From Sphingopyxis sp. (GTDB lineage: Bacteria; Pseudomonadota; Alphaproteobacteria; Sphingomonadales; Sphingomonadaceae): 64,000 nt of DNA. Every line of letters starts with the position of its first letter. Position 1 is the stretch's first letter. Positions 8,395 through 16,124 of this stretch are shown piece after piece. The position numbers and the translations under genes are program-made. Location of the stretch: NCBI RefSeq assembly GCF_019459305.1, contig NZ_JAIBES010000151.1:1-64000 (forward strand). Direction: 5' to 3'. The notes under the pieces were generated by a model. The model was not told the DNA's origin. It did not search any database and worked only from the letters and a program-made list of their open reading frames with translations.

Positions 8395-8987
8395 GATGTA
8401 GCCAATCCGGTTGCCCGCAGCCACGCCAGCAGCGGGAGCATCGGCATGCCGATGATTGTCCAGGGATCGCCCTCAACCTTTTCGAACAATTGCACGCCTG
8501 CTCCCTCGATCTCATAACAGCCGACGGTCCAGCGGATACTGTCCCAATGCTGCGCGACATAGGCGGCGATGAAGGCGTCGGACAAGGGGCGCATCCACAG
8601 CTTCGCCTCGCCGATCGCGCGCCAGACCGGGGCGCCGTCGCGCGCGGCGACCGCGGCGCTGAACAGGCGGTGCCGCGTCCCCGCCATGCGGCGCAGATGA
8701 TCGGCCGCCTCTTCGGGCGTCTCGGGTTTCGAAAGCATCGTGCCGTCGTCGAGCGCGAGCGTCGAATCGGCGCCGATGACGGTCACGCCGGGCAGCCGCG
8801 ATGAAATTTTTACCGCTTTGGCCTCGGCGAGGGCATCGGCAATATTGCGCGGCGTCTGGCCCGCGGTGAGCAGCGATGCGGTGAGCGCCTCCTCGTCGAC
8901 ATGCGCCGCAGTCGTCGCGAATTCGAGCCCGGCGGCGCGCAGCATGGCGGCGCGGCCGCTGCTTTGCGAGGCCAAGAGAAGGGTCAT
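8391..8987 (-). CDS. Maf-like nucleoside triphosphate pyrophosphatase
   Basis: This 198-residue Maf/HAM1-fold enzyme starts LLLASQSSGRAAMLRAAGL, the hallmark Maf motif, followed by GADSTLALDDGTMLSKPETPEEA and RWTVGCYEIEGAGVQLFEKVEGD. Members hydrolyse non-canonical or excess nucleoside triphosphates and can delay septation. I start at ATG 8987, which overlaps the ppsR stop (ATGA). The upstream ORF extension is the ppsR reading region in another frame. Confidence 0.93.
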   Translation of the reverse strand: MTLLLASQSSGRAAMLRAAGLEFATTAAHVDEEALTASLLTAGQTPRNIADALAEAKAVKISSRLPGVTVIGADSTLALDDGTMLSKPETPEEAADHLRRMAGTRHRLFSAAVAARDGAPVWRAIGEAKLWMRPLSDAFIAAYVAQHWDSIRWTVGCYEIEGAGVQLFEKVEGDPWTIIGMPMLPLLAWLRATGLATS

Positions 8988-9796
8988 GCGGCGCCGCGGT
9001 CCTCGACCAGCTTGATCACCGCCGCCGCGGTTTCCTCGATCGAGCGGCGCGTGACATCGATCACCGGCCAACCATTGTCTGCAAACATGCGCCGGGCATA
9101 GGCCAGCTCGGCTTTCACCCGTTCATCATCGACATAGGCGGTTTCGGGGGCCTGGTTGAGCGACAGCAGCCGGTTGCGCCGCACCTGCACCAGTCGGTCG
9201 AGCCCAGTCGTCAACCCAACAATCATCGGGCGTTTCAGTCGATACAGCGCCTCGGGCGGCGGCGATTCAGGGACAATCGGGATGTTCGCGGTCTTGAAGC
9301 CGCGATTGGCCAGATAAATGCTGGTCGGGGTCTTCGATGTCCGCGACACCCCGGCAAGAACGATGTCGGCCTGTTCCCAATTTTCCCAGCCGATGCCGTC
9401 ATCGTGCGCAACGGTGAACTGGATCGCCTCGACCCGCGCGAAGTAAGCAGCGTCGAGCTGGTGCTGACGCCCCGGGCGCGCTTTCGCTTCCTGGCCCAGC
9501 ATCCGCGACAGCGCATCGGTCACCGCGTCGAGTGCGGGGACGAGCGGCAGGTTGAGTGCCCCGGCTCGGCGCTCCAGGCTGACGCGCAGGTCGCCATTGA
9601 CCAGCGTGAACAGGATCATCCCCGGACTCGCCTGCACTTCGGCCATGATCCGGTCGAGATGCGATTCCGATCGCACCATCGGCCAGAAATGGCGCACCAC
9701 CTCGACATCGTCGAACTGCGCGATCGCCGCCTTGGCGATATTTTCGAGTGTCTCGCCCGTGGAGTCCGATATGAGATGAAGGTGAAGCCGGCCCAT
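8984..9796 (-). CDS. ppsR: pyruvate, water dikinase / PPDK regulatory protein (kinase and phosphorylase)
   Basis: This 270-residue DUF299 protein switches PEP synthase or pyruvate phosphate dikinase off and on by ADP-dependent phosphorylation and Pi-dependent dephosphorylation. The N-terminus LHLISDSTGETLENIAKA and the P-loop-like GVSRTSKTPTSIYLANRG (about 149-166) are diagnostic. The start MGRLHLHLISDS at 9796 fits the family; the ORF start at 9886 would run into a DnaA box. It is the first gene left of the putative origin and heads the ppsR-maf-aroE-coaE-dnaQ operon. Confidence 0.94.
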   Translation of the reverse strand: MGRLHLHLISDSTGETLENIAKAAIAQFDDVEVVRHFWPMVRSESHLDRIMAEVQASPGMILFTLVNGDLRVSLERRAGALNLPLVPALDAVTDALSRMLGQEAKARPGRQHQLDAAYFARVEAIQFTVAHDDGIGWENWEQADIVLAGVSRTSKTPTSIYLANRGFKTANIPIVPESPPPEALYRLKRPMIVGLTTGLDRLVQVRRNRLLSLNQAPETAYVDDERVKAELAYARRMFADNGWPVIDVTRRSIEETAAAVIKLVEDRGAA

Positions 9797-9866
9797 CGCG
9801 GCACCATGGAGGGAAGCTGCAGAAAAAGGCAATCCCGGATCAGGTTCGAGGTATCGAAAAGCGGCC

Positions 9867-9988
9867 TGTGGATAAGTTTTGGACAAGCGTGGGGAGCAAA
9901 TGGGGACGGGGGTTTCATCCCCGACGCTGCCGATTCCGCCCGATCACTTGTCCACATGGGATGGAATCTATCCACAGGCTGTGGATTA
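9867..9988. promoter_or_regulatory. DnaA box cluster
   Basis: The boxes are TGTGGATAA at 9867-9875 (perfect TTATCCACA on the minus strand), TTGTCCACA at 9948-9956 (one mismatch), CTATCCACA at 9968-9976 (one mismatch) and TGTGGATTA at 9980-9988 (minus strand, one mismatch). The last two face each other 3 bp apart. Confidence 0.85.
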
Positions 9989-10090
9989 GGGGCATAGCGG
10001 GTCGCGACTCTGGAGCAAAGCGTGGCATGATGAGAGTCAAGCTGTTGGCAAAAACGACGCCTCCGCCTAAAGCCGCGCTGTTCGCCGACC

Positions 10091-10131
10091 AACAAACCAC
10101 CACAATATTATCTAATATTCTATTGCAGAGA
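10091..10131. promoter_or_regulatory. AT-rich putative DNA unwinding element with a 16-bp palindrome
   Basis: This stretch is strikingly AT-rich for this genome. It includes AATATTA-TC-TAATATT (10104-10119), which has perfect 7-bp arms. It lies next to the DnaA boxes and ends about 15 bp before the hemE start, so it could be the unwinding element, a hemE operator, or both. Confidence 0.55.
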
Positions 10132-10145
10132 GAAAGAGGGGCCGT

Positions 10146-11174
10146 GTGAAGGCGTCACCGAAGAGTTTGCTGGCGGTGCTGCGCGGGGCGCGGCAGGAAC
10201 GCCCGCCCTTGTGGCTGATGCGTCAGGCCGGGCGCTATCTTCCCGAATATCGCGCGCTGCGGGAAACCAAGGGCGGTTTCCTCGAGCTTTGCTATGATCC
10301 TGAAGCGGCGGCGGAAGTCACCCTACAGCCAATCCGGCGGTTCGGGTTCGACGGGTCGATCCTGTTTTCAGACATCCTGATCGTCCCCCACGCGCTGGGA
10401 CAGAAATTATGGTTCGAGGCAGGCGAGGGGCCGCGGCTGGCCCCGCCGCTGGTCGATAGCGCACTGGCGCAACTCGAAGCGGCGCCGGAACGGCTTGACC
10501 CCATTTATGCGACCGTGGCTCGCGTCGCCGCTTCGCTCCCTGCTGAGACGACCTTTTTGGGCTTTGCCGGAAGCCCCTGGACCGTCGCGACCTATATGGT
10601 GGCGGGGCAGGGGTCGAAGGATCAGGCCGCAGCGCGGCGACTGGCATATGGCGACCCCGCGGCGTTCCAGGCAATCATCGATGCAATCGTCGATATTACC
10701 GTAATCTACCTGTCGGGGCAGATCGAACATGGCGTCGAGGCGGTGCAGTTGTTCGACAGCTGGGCCGGCAGCTTGAGCCCGGCGCAATTCGAACGCTGGG
10801 TGATCGCCCCGAACGCGGAAATTGTCCGCCGCCTGAAGGCGATGCATCCCGACACGCCGGTGATCGGCTTTCCCAAGGGCGCCGGCGGCAAGCTGCGCGC
10901 CTATGCCGATGAGACCGGGGTCGATGCGCTCGGTCTCGACGAAACCGTCGATCCCGACTGGGCCGACCGCGTCCTGCCGCAACATCTGCCGGTGCAGGGC
11001 AATCTCGATCCGCTGGCGCTGGTGGCGGGCGGCGCGGCTCTGGACGCCGCGATCGATCGTATCCTTGCGGCTTTCCCGGCGCGTCCCCATATCTTCAACC
11101 TCGGCCATGGCATCGTCCCCGACACGCCGATCGCCCATGTCGAGCATCTGATCAGACGGGTTCGCGGCGGATAA
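10146..11174 (+). CDS. hemE: uroporphyrinogen decarboxylase
   Basis: This 342-residue cytosolic enzyme converts uroporphyrinogen III to coproporphyrinogen III in heme synthesis. LMRQAGRYLPEYR (about 25-37) is the conserved substrate-binding N-terminal motif. GFAGSPWTVATYMVAG and NLGHGIVPDTP are the other family signatures. The start is GTG, preceded by an AGAGGGG ribosome binding site. It is the first gene right of the origin, as in Caulobacter, and hemJ follows directly. Confidence 0.96.
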   Translation: MKASPKSLLAVLRGARQERPPLWLMRQAGRYLPEYRALRETKGGFLELCYDPEAAAEVTLQPIRRFGFDGSILFSDILIVPHALGQKLWFEAGEGPRLAPPLVDSALAQLEAAPERLDPIYATVARVAASLPAETTFLGFAGSPWTVATYMVAGQGSKDQAAARRLAYGDPAAFQAIIDAIVDITVIYLSGQIEHGVEAVQLFDSWAGSLSPAQFERWVIAPNAEIVRRLKAMHPDTPVIGFPKGAGGKLRAYADETGVDALGLDETVDPDWADRVLPQHLPVQGNLDPLALVAGGAALDAAIDRILAAFPARPHIFNLGHGIVPDTPIAHVEHLIRRVRGG

Positions 11175-11175
11175 A

Positions 11176-11625
11176 ATGGCAGACTGGGCAGGATTTCTGG
11201 GGGCGACGATGCTTTGGGTCAAAGCGGCGCATATTATTTTTGTCATCTTCCTGATGGCCGGCCTGTTCATGATGCCACGCTTCTTTGTCTATCACCACCA
11301 ATGTGCCGTCGGATCGGACGAGGATAAAAAGTGGATCGAGCGCGAAGACCGCTTGCGCCGCATCATCCTGAACCCGTCGCTGACGATCGTCTGGGTGCTC
11401 GGGTTACTGCTCGCCTTCAACGGCAATTATTGGGGCGAGACCTGGTTCATCGCCAAATTCATCCTGGTGTTTGCGCTGTCGGGCTACCACGGCTGGATGA
11501 TCGGCTATTTCAAGAAGCTGCAACAGGGTCAGCGGCCGCTCACCGAAAAGCAGCTCCGGCTGCTCAACGAAGTTCCCGGTGTGGCCGCCGCGATCATCGT
11601 CATCCTGGCGGTCGTTCGGCCCTGA
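11176..11625 (+). CDS. hemJ: protoporphyrinogen oxidase HemJ
   Basis: This 149-residue inner-membrane protein has about four membrane segments. The diagnostic HemJ stretch is VKAAHIIFVIFLMAGLFMMP with PRFFVYHH following; its conserved His is a heme ligand in the family. It performs the penultimate step of heme synthesis in bacteria lacking HemG or HemY. It starts 1 bp after the hemE stop, so the two are co-transcribed. Confidence 0.92.
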   Translation: MADWAGFLGATMLWVKAAHIIFVIFLMAGLFMMPRFFVYHHQCAVGSDEDKKWIEREDRLRRIILNPSLTIVWVLGLLLAFNGNYWGETWFIAKFILVFALSGYHGWMIGYFKKLQQGQRPLTEKQLRLLNEVPGVAAAIIVILAVVRP

Positions 11626-11652
11626 TATCCGCTGTTCCTGGCGCAGGTCCGA

Positions 11653-11679
11653 TTGACTTGCTCCCGCGGCGGTTATAGG
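11653..11679 (+). promoter_or_regulatory. candidate promoter upstream of rho
   Basis: TTGACT (11653-11658) is followed after 15 nt by TATAGG (11674-11679). The spacing is short and the -10 imperfect, but it sits in the 196-bp gap before rho and would leave a leader of about 135 nt, consistent with the long autoregulated rho leaders known elsewhere. Confidence 0.35.
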
Positions 11680-11821
11680 GGCCGTGTCAATCCCGCCAGT
11701 CGGGCGGCGCTTCGCAAGTGCCGAAACTATCGCAAACGGTCGTCCCACGGCCGGATAGGCACCCCAGCGGTGCAATGAAAATCGACTGCCATTTGTCCTG
11801 AAATTCACCTGGAATCCATCC

Positions 11822-13075
11822 ATGCATCTTAAAGAACTCAAAACGAAATCGCCCGCCCAGCTGGTCGAAATGGCCGAGGAACTGGGGGTCGAAGGCGCTT
11901 CGACGCTGCGCAAGCAGGATCTGATGTTTTCGATCCTCAAAGAGGTCGCCGAGGATGAGGAAATCATCGGCTCGGGTACGATCGAAGTGTTGCCGGACTC
12001 GTTCGGTTTTCTGCGTTCGTCCGAAGCCAATTATCTCGCCGGTCCCGACGACATCTATGTCTCACCGAACCAGGTCCGCAAACATGGCCTGCGCACCGGC
12101 GACACCGTCGAGGGCGAGATCCGCGCGCCGCGCGACGGCGAACGCTATTTTGCGCTGACCAAGCTGATCAGCGTCAATTTCGACGATCCCGATGTCGTCC
12201 GTCACCGGGTTAATTTTGACAATTTGACCCCGCTTTATCCGAACCAGAAGCTTTCGCTCGACACCGTTGATCCGACCGTCAAGGATAAGTCGGCGCGGGT
12301 GATTGACCTCATCAGCCCGCAGGGCAAGGGCCAGCGCGCGCTGATTGTCGCGCCGCCGCGCACGGGTAAAACCGTGCTGCTGCAGAATATTGCCAAAGCG
12401 ATCACCGATAACCACCCCGAGGTGTATCTTATCGTCCTGCTGGTCGACGAACGACCCGAGGAAGTCACCGACATGCAGCGCAGCGTGAAGGGCGAGGTCG
12501 TCTCCTCGACCTTTGACGAACCCGCAACGCGTCACGTCCAGGTCGCCGAAATGGTGATCGAAAAGGCCAAGCGCCTCGTCGAGCACAAAAAGGATGTCGT
12601 CATCCTGCTCGATTCGATCACGCGTCTGGGCCGTGCCTATAACACCGTTGTGCCATCGTCGGGTAAGGTGCTGACCGGCGGCGTTGACGCCAACGCGTTG
12701 CAGCGCCCCAAGCGCTTTTTCGGCGCCGCGCGTAATATCGAGGAAGGCGGGTCGCTGTCGATCATCGCCACCGCGCTGATCGATACCGGCAGCCGCATGG
12801 ACGAAGTGATCTTTGAAGAATTCAAGGGCACGGGTAACTCCGAAATCGTCCTCGACCGAAAGGTCGCGGACAAGCGCATCTTCCCGGCGCTCGACGTCGG
12901 CAAGTCGGGCACGCGCAAGGAAGAGTTGCTCATGGAGAAGGACAAGCTCAGCAAAATGTGGGTGCTGCGCCGCATCCTCATGCAGATGGGCACTATCGAT
13001 GCGATGGAATTCCTGCTCGACAAGATCAAGGATTCGAAGACCAACGAGGATTTCTTCGATTCGATGAACCAATAG
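11822..13075 (+). CDS. rho: transcription termination factor Rho
   Basis: This 417-residue hexameric RNA helicase has an N-terminal Rho_N helical domain (about 1-45), an RNA-binding cold-shock-like domain (GFGFLRS region, about 50-118) and a RecA-like ATPase with Walker [14 protein letters not shown] (about 178-189). The Q-loop and R-loop region [13 protein letters not shown] also fits. It ends [10 protein letters not shown], the usual Rho tail. It is an essential terminator of untranslated transcripts and lies downstream of hemE-hemJ. Confidence 0.97.
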   Translation: MHLKELKTKSPAQLVEMAEELGVEGASTLRKQDLMFSILKEVAEDEEIIGSGTIEVLPDSFGFLRSSEANYLAGPDDIYVSPNQVRKHGLRTGDTVEGEIRAPRDGERYFALTKLISVNFDDPDVVRHRVNFDNLTPLYPNQKLSLDTVDPTVKDKSARVIDLISPQGKGQRALIVAPPRTGKTVLLQNIAKAITDNHPEVYLIVLLVDERPEEVTDMQRSVKGEVVSSTFDEPATRHVQVAEMVIEKAKRLVEHKKDVVILLDSITRLGRAYNTVVPSSGKVLTGGVDANALQRPKRFFGAARNIEEGGSLSIIATALIDTGSRMDEVIFEEFKGTGNSEIVLDRKVADKRIFPALDVGKSGTRKEELLMEKDKLSKMWVLRRILMQMGTIDAMEFLLDKIKDSKTNEDFFDSMNQ

Positions 13076-13091
13076 GCCGGATGCGCGCGGC

Positions 13092-13382
13092 ATGATCGTC
13101 GAGCACGCGCTGTTGCAGGTTCGTGCCGGCGAAGGCGCTGCGTTTGAACGCGCTTTGGCCAAAGCGCGCCCGCTTGTCGCCGCGTCGCCCGGATTTCTGG
13201 GTATGGAAGTGCGGCGCGGGTGCGAAGCGGTGGAAACCTACTTGCTGATCGTGCATTGGGACCGCATGGAAGACCATCGTGACGGTTTTCGCTGCTCGGA
13301 TCGATATGACGCGTGGCGGACGCTGTTGCATCATTTTTATGACCCCATGCCTGTCGTGCAATATTTCGGAGAGCCTGTGTGA
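13092..13382 (+). CDS. antibiotic biosynthesis monooxygenase (ABM) domain protein
   Basis: This is a 96-residue ferredoxin-like alpha/beta barrel monomer. The N-terminal MIVEHALLQVRAGEGAAFE, central SPGFLGMEV and YLLIVHWDRMEDHRDGF segments are typical of ABM-domain proteins. These often act as small oxygenases or heme-binding proteins; no specific activity can be assigned. It lies 16 bp after rho and overlaps terC by 4 nt (GTGA). Confidence 0.85.
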   Translation: MIVEHALLQVRAGEGAAFERALAKARPLVAASPGFLGMEVRRGCEAVETYLLIVHWDRMEDHRDGFRCSDRYDAWRTLLHHFYDPMPVVQYFGEPV

Positions 13383-14104
13383 TTGACCTTTTGTTGACCG
13401 CTGCCACCACGGCTGCACAGGGACTGGGTGGCCCCAGCGAGATGTGGGGCCATATCGTCAATGATTTTTCGAACATTACCGAACCTGCGGCAATGGCAGC
13501 CTTTATGCAGGTGCTGCTGATCGACCTCGTGCTGGCGGGCGACAATGCGATCGTCGTCGGCGCGCTCGCGGCAGGCCTGCCCGCCGACCAGCGCCGCAAG
13601 GTGATCATCATCGGGGTGCTGGCCGCATTGGTGCTGCGCATCGCCTTTGCGCTGGTCGTCACGCAATTGCTACAGATCGTCGGGCTGATCTTCGTTGGCG
13701 GCTTGTTGCTCGCCTGGGTCGCGTGGAAAATGTGGCGCGAACTTCGGGAGGGCGCCCATTCGGCCGGATCGCCCGAAGTCGCAGGTGACGAGCATTCGGG
13801 CCTGAAACCCGCCAAGAGTTTTGCCGCCGCCGCCTGGGCGGTCGCTATTGCCGACGTCAGCATGAGCCTCGACAACGTCCTTGCGGTCGCCGGTGCGGCG
13901 CGCGAGCATCCGGGGATCATGATCGTCGGCCTGATCGTCGCGGTCATCCTGATGGGCGTCGCGGCGAACATTATCGCCAAGTACATCGAGCGGTATCGCT
14001 GGATCGCGTATTTCGGCCTTGCGGTTATCGTCTATGTCGCGGTCAAGATGATCTACGACGGCTGGGTCGATCCGTCGGTCGGGCTCGGAACCTTGCTGGG
14101 CTAG
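13379..14104 (+). CDS. TerC / YjbE family integral membrane protein
   Basis: This 241-residue polytopic protein has about seven membrane segments. The family signature is LLIDLVLAGDNAIVVGALAAGLP, repeated internally as VAIADVSMSLDNVLAVAGAA. The acidic residues inside these two half-repeats are thought to bind metal. TerC proteins are linked to manganese export and metal loading of secreted enzymes. The GTG start overlaps the ABM stop. Confidence 0.9.
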   Translation: MIDLLLTAATTAAQGLGGPSEMWGHIVNDFSNITEPAAMAAFMQVLLIDLVLAGDNAIVVGALAAGLPADQRRKVIIIGVLAALVLRIAFALVVTQLLQIVGLIFVGGLLLAWVAWKMWRELREGAHSAGSPEVAGDEHSGLKPAKSFAAAAWAVAIADVSMSLDNVLAVAGAAREHPGIMIVGLIVAVILMGVAANIIAKYIERYRWIAYFGLAVIVYVAVKMIYDGWVDPSVGLGTLLG

Positions 14105-14119
14105 ACAGCATAAATGTCC

Positions 14120-14152
14120 CGACGCCGACTGGTCAGATACCCGTCGGCGTCG
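14120..14152. terminator. strong hairpin after terC
   Basis: A perfect 10-bp stem CGACGCCGAC / GTCGGCGTCG closes a 13-nt loop 15 bp after the terC stop. There is no T-tract, so it may be an mRNA-stabilising or Rho-dependent end instead of a true intrinsic terminator. Confidence 0.55.
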
Positions 14153-14208
14153 AGACTATCGCGGCGTGCCGGCTTGGTTTTTCGTCGTTCCCGCACCATT
14201 TAGGCTCG

Positions 14209-14610
14209 ATGTCCCCACTCCATCTCACCAAGGTCGCGGTCGGTTGCGCGCATGTCGAGACGTTCGCGCGCCGGGTGGCGACGCGCGTGCGCGATGGTGA
14301 GTTGCGCGTGCCGACGCGGATGCGGCCCAAGCGGATGGACGAGCTGGTTGGCGGTTACCTGCACTGGATCATCAAGCACCGCATCGTCGCGCGGCAGCAG
14401 ATTTTGCGCTTCGATGATCGCAAGGATGGCCGCGTCGACATCGTGTGTTCGCAAGATCTGGAAATACTGCCGCCGCTGTCAAAGCGCGCGCATCAGGGGT
14501 GGCGCTATCTGGCCGATGACGACGCGCCCAAGGGCATGGCCGAGCATGACGGCGTTGCCGACCTGCCGCCGCACCTCTACCGCGAGCTCGCGGCGCTGAT
14601 GCTGATCTAG
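14209..14610 (+). CDS. DUF1489 family protein
   Basis: This 133-residue protein matches DUF1489: the start PLHLTKVAVGCAHVETF, the middle TRMRPKRMDELVGGYLHWIIKHRIVARQ and the end DLPPHLYRELAALML are all typical. The family is common in alphaproteobacteria and has no known function. It stands alone and converges on the SnoaL-like gene 13 bp away. Confidence 0.88.
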   Translation: MSPLHLTKVAVGCAHVETFARRVATRVRDGELRVPTRMRPKRMDELVGGYLHWIIKHRIVARQQILRFDDRKDGRVDIVCSQDLEILPPLSKRAHQGWRYLADDDAPKGMAEHDGVADLPPHLYRELAALMLI

Positions 14611-14623
14611 CGCGGCGCGAGCG

Positions 14624-15031
14624 CTATCCCTGCGCGGCGAGCATTTCTCCCATCTTCTCCCAGACCTTGTTGATGGCCTTGAGCGGGCGCACCATCACCT
14701 TGAAATCGATGATTTTTCCGTCGTTGTTCCAGCGTATGATGTCGACACCGTTGATATGGATGCCGTCGAGCGTCGTCGCGAATTCGAGCATCGCCTGGTC
14801 GCCGTCAATGATCTCGCGCTCGTAGCGGAAATCGTCGCCGCCGAGCACATGGCTGGCGGCATGGAGATAGGCGAAGACCTTGTCGCGGCCAGCCTGCGGC
14901 GAATGGACGACGGGCGAGTGGAACACCGCATCTTCGGCAAGCATATCGCGGAGCGTCTGCGAGTCGCCGCCGCCTTCCATATAGGCGTGCCAGGCCGCGA
15001 CCCCCGTATGGGCAAGATCGGTGGCGCTCAT
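14624..15031 (-). CDS. SnoaL / NTF2-like nuclear transport factor 2 family protein
   Basis: This 135-residue alpha+beta barrel protein has the pattern AAWHAYMEGGGDSQTLRDML, EDAVFHSPV, then VDIIRWNNDGKIIDFKVMVRP. These are typical NTF2-like elements. Many members are small polyketide cyclases, isomerases or binding proteins; no catalytic dyad can be named here. Its start overlaps the stop of the dienelactone hydrolase gene (ATGA), suggesting a shared small-molecule substrate. Confidence 0.84.
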   Translation of the reverse strand: MSATDLAHTGVAAWHAYMEGGGDSQTLRDMLAEDAVFHSPVVHSPQAGRDKVFAYLHAASHVLGGDDFRYEREIIDGDQAMLEFATTLDGIHINGVDIIRWNNDGKIIDFKVMVRPLKAINKVWEKMGEMLAAQG

Positions 15032-15726
15032 GCCAGATGCTCGGCGAAAAAGGCTTTGGTGCGGCCGTCGGCGAGCTGAGCGCCCGCTTCATCGCGGCGA
15101 TTGCCGCCGGTTGCGGCAAAGCCATGATCGAGCCCTTCATAATCGTGGAGGGTGACCTTGGGATGCGAATCGAGCCCTTCGTGCATCTTCGCCTGTGCTT
15201 CGGGGCCGACGAGATGATCGGCCGTCGGGATATGCAGCATCAGCGGATGCGCGATCGCATGGCTTTCGTTCAGCATCTGGTCGATCATCACGCCATAATA
15301 GCCGACCGACGCGTTCACGTCGGTGCGCGCCGCCGCCATATAGGCTAGCCGACCGCCGAGGCAGAAGCCGACGCAGCCGACCTTGGTGGCGCCCTGCGCG
15401 TGGAGCCAGCGGATCGCCGCCTCGATATCCTTGACCCCGTCGTCGGCATCATATTGGCCGAAATAGCCGAAGGCTTCCTGCAACTCCGCCTCGACATCGG
15501 GATCAAGCTCGACTCCCGGCGCAAAGCGCCAGAACAGGTCTGGAGCGATTGCCAGATAACCCTGCGCCGCCCAATCGTCGCATTTTTCGCGAATCCCCGC
15601 GTTCACCCCAAAAATTTCGGGAATGACGATGATCGCGCGCGACGAATCGGCATCGGGGCGCGCGACATAGGCGGGGATGGCATTCGTGCCGTCAAGCGCG
15701 GGGATCGTGATGTTCGTCGCGGACAT
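15028..15726 (-). CDS. dienelactone hydrolase family protein
   Basis: This 232-residue alpha/beta hydrolase has its nucleophile in GFCLGGR, where Cys replaces Ser as in true dienelactone hydrolases. The catalytic Asp lies in PTADHLVG and His in LDHGFA, and IPEIFGV holds the Glu that positions the cysteine. It probably opens lactone rings of aromatic-degradation intermediates or similar esters. The start MSATNITIPALDG at 15726 is preferred to the ORF start at 15789. Confidence 0.9.
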   Translation of the reverse strand: MSATNITIPALDGTNAIPAYVARPDADSSRAIIVIPEIFGVNAGIREKCDDWAAQGYLAIAPDLFWRFAPGVELDPDVEAELQEAFGYFGQYDADDGVKDIEAAIRWLHAQGATKVGCVGFCLGGRLAYMAAARTDVNASVGYYGVMIDQMLNESHAIAHPLMLHIPTADHLVGPEAQAKMHEGLDSHPKVTLHDYEGLDHGFAATGGNRRDEAGAQLADGRTKAFFAEHLA

Positions 15727-15830
15727 GAGGGGGTTCCTGACTCTTGCTAAATGGCGTTGAAAGCGCGAAGCTAGCGGGGCTGCGGGCATGGCTCAAGCGG
15801 CTTACCGGTTTATCGGGGTGGAGACAGGCG

Positions 15831-16124
15831 ATGAAGTTCAATATCGAGATCGATTGCACCCCCCAGGAAGCGCGGCAGCTGTTCGGCCTGCCCGATCTGG
15901 AGCCGCTGCACGATGTCTATCTCGACCGCGTCAAGGAGCTGATGGCGAAGGGGATTACCCCCGACATGGTGCAGGCGATGGTCAAGACCTGGGTGCCGAT
16001 GGGCGAGAGCGGGTTGGGGCTGGTCCAGTCGCTGCTCGGTCAGTTTGGCGGTGGGCTGATGGGCGGCGCTAGCAAACCGGCTGCCACGGACGACGACAAG
16101 CCGGCGCGGGGGCGCAAGAGCTGA
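15831..16124 (+). CDS. DUF6489 family protein
   Basis: This 97-residue protein begins MKFNIEIDCTPQEARQLFGLPDLEPLHDVYLDR, the conserved core of DUF6489, then a Gly-rich helix SLLGQFGGGLMGG and a charged tail. Its function is unknown. I start at ATG 15831, which has GGAGACAGG upstream; the ORF extension to 15744 runs back across the divergent promoter region. It abuts mnmE with a CTGA overlap. Confidence 0.87.
   Translation: MKFNIEIDCTPQEARQLFGLPDLEPLHDVYLDRVKELMAKGITPDMVQAMVKTWVPMGESGLGLVQSLLGQFGGGLMGGASKPAATDDDKPARGRKS

Larger units (their letters stand above)
9797..10145. other. putative chromosomal replication origin (oriC)
   Basis: This 349-bp gene-free interval separates divergent ppsR and hemE. 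It contains four 9-mers matching the DnaA box at 0-1 mismatch, four GANTC sites in about 107 bp and an AT-rich tract beside hemE. In Caulobacter crescentus the origin also lies next to hemE, and parAB with parS lie within about 12 kb here. Gene orientation changes from mostly minus to mostly plus across it. Together these make oriC the best reading. Confidence 0.82.
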
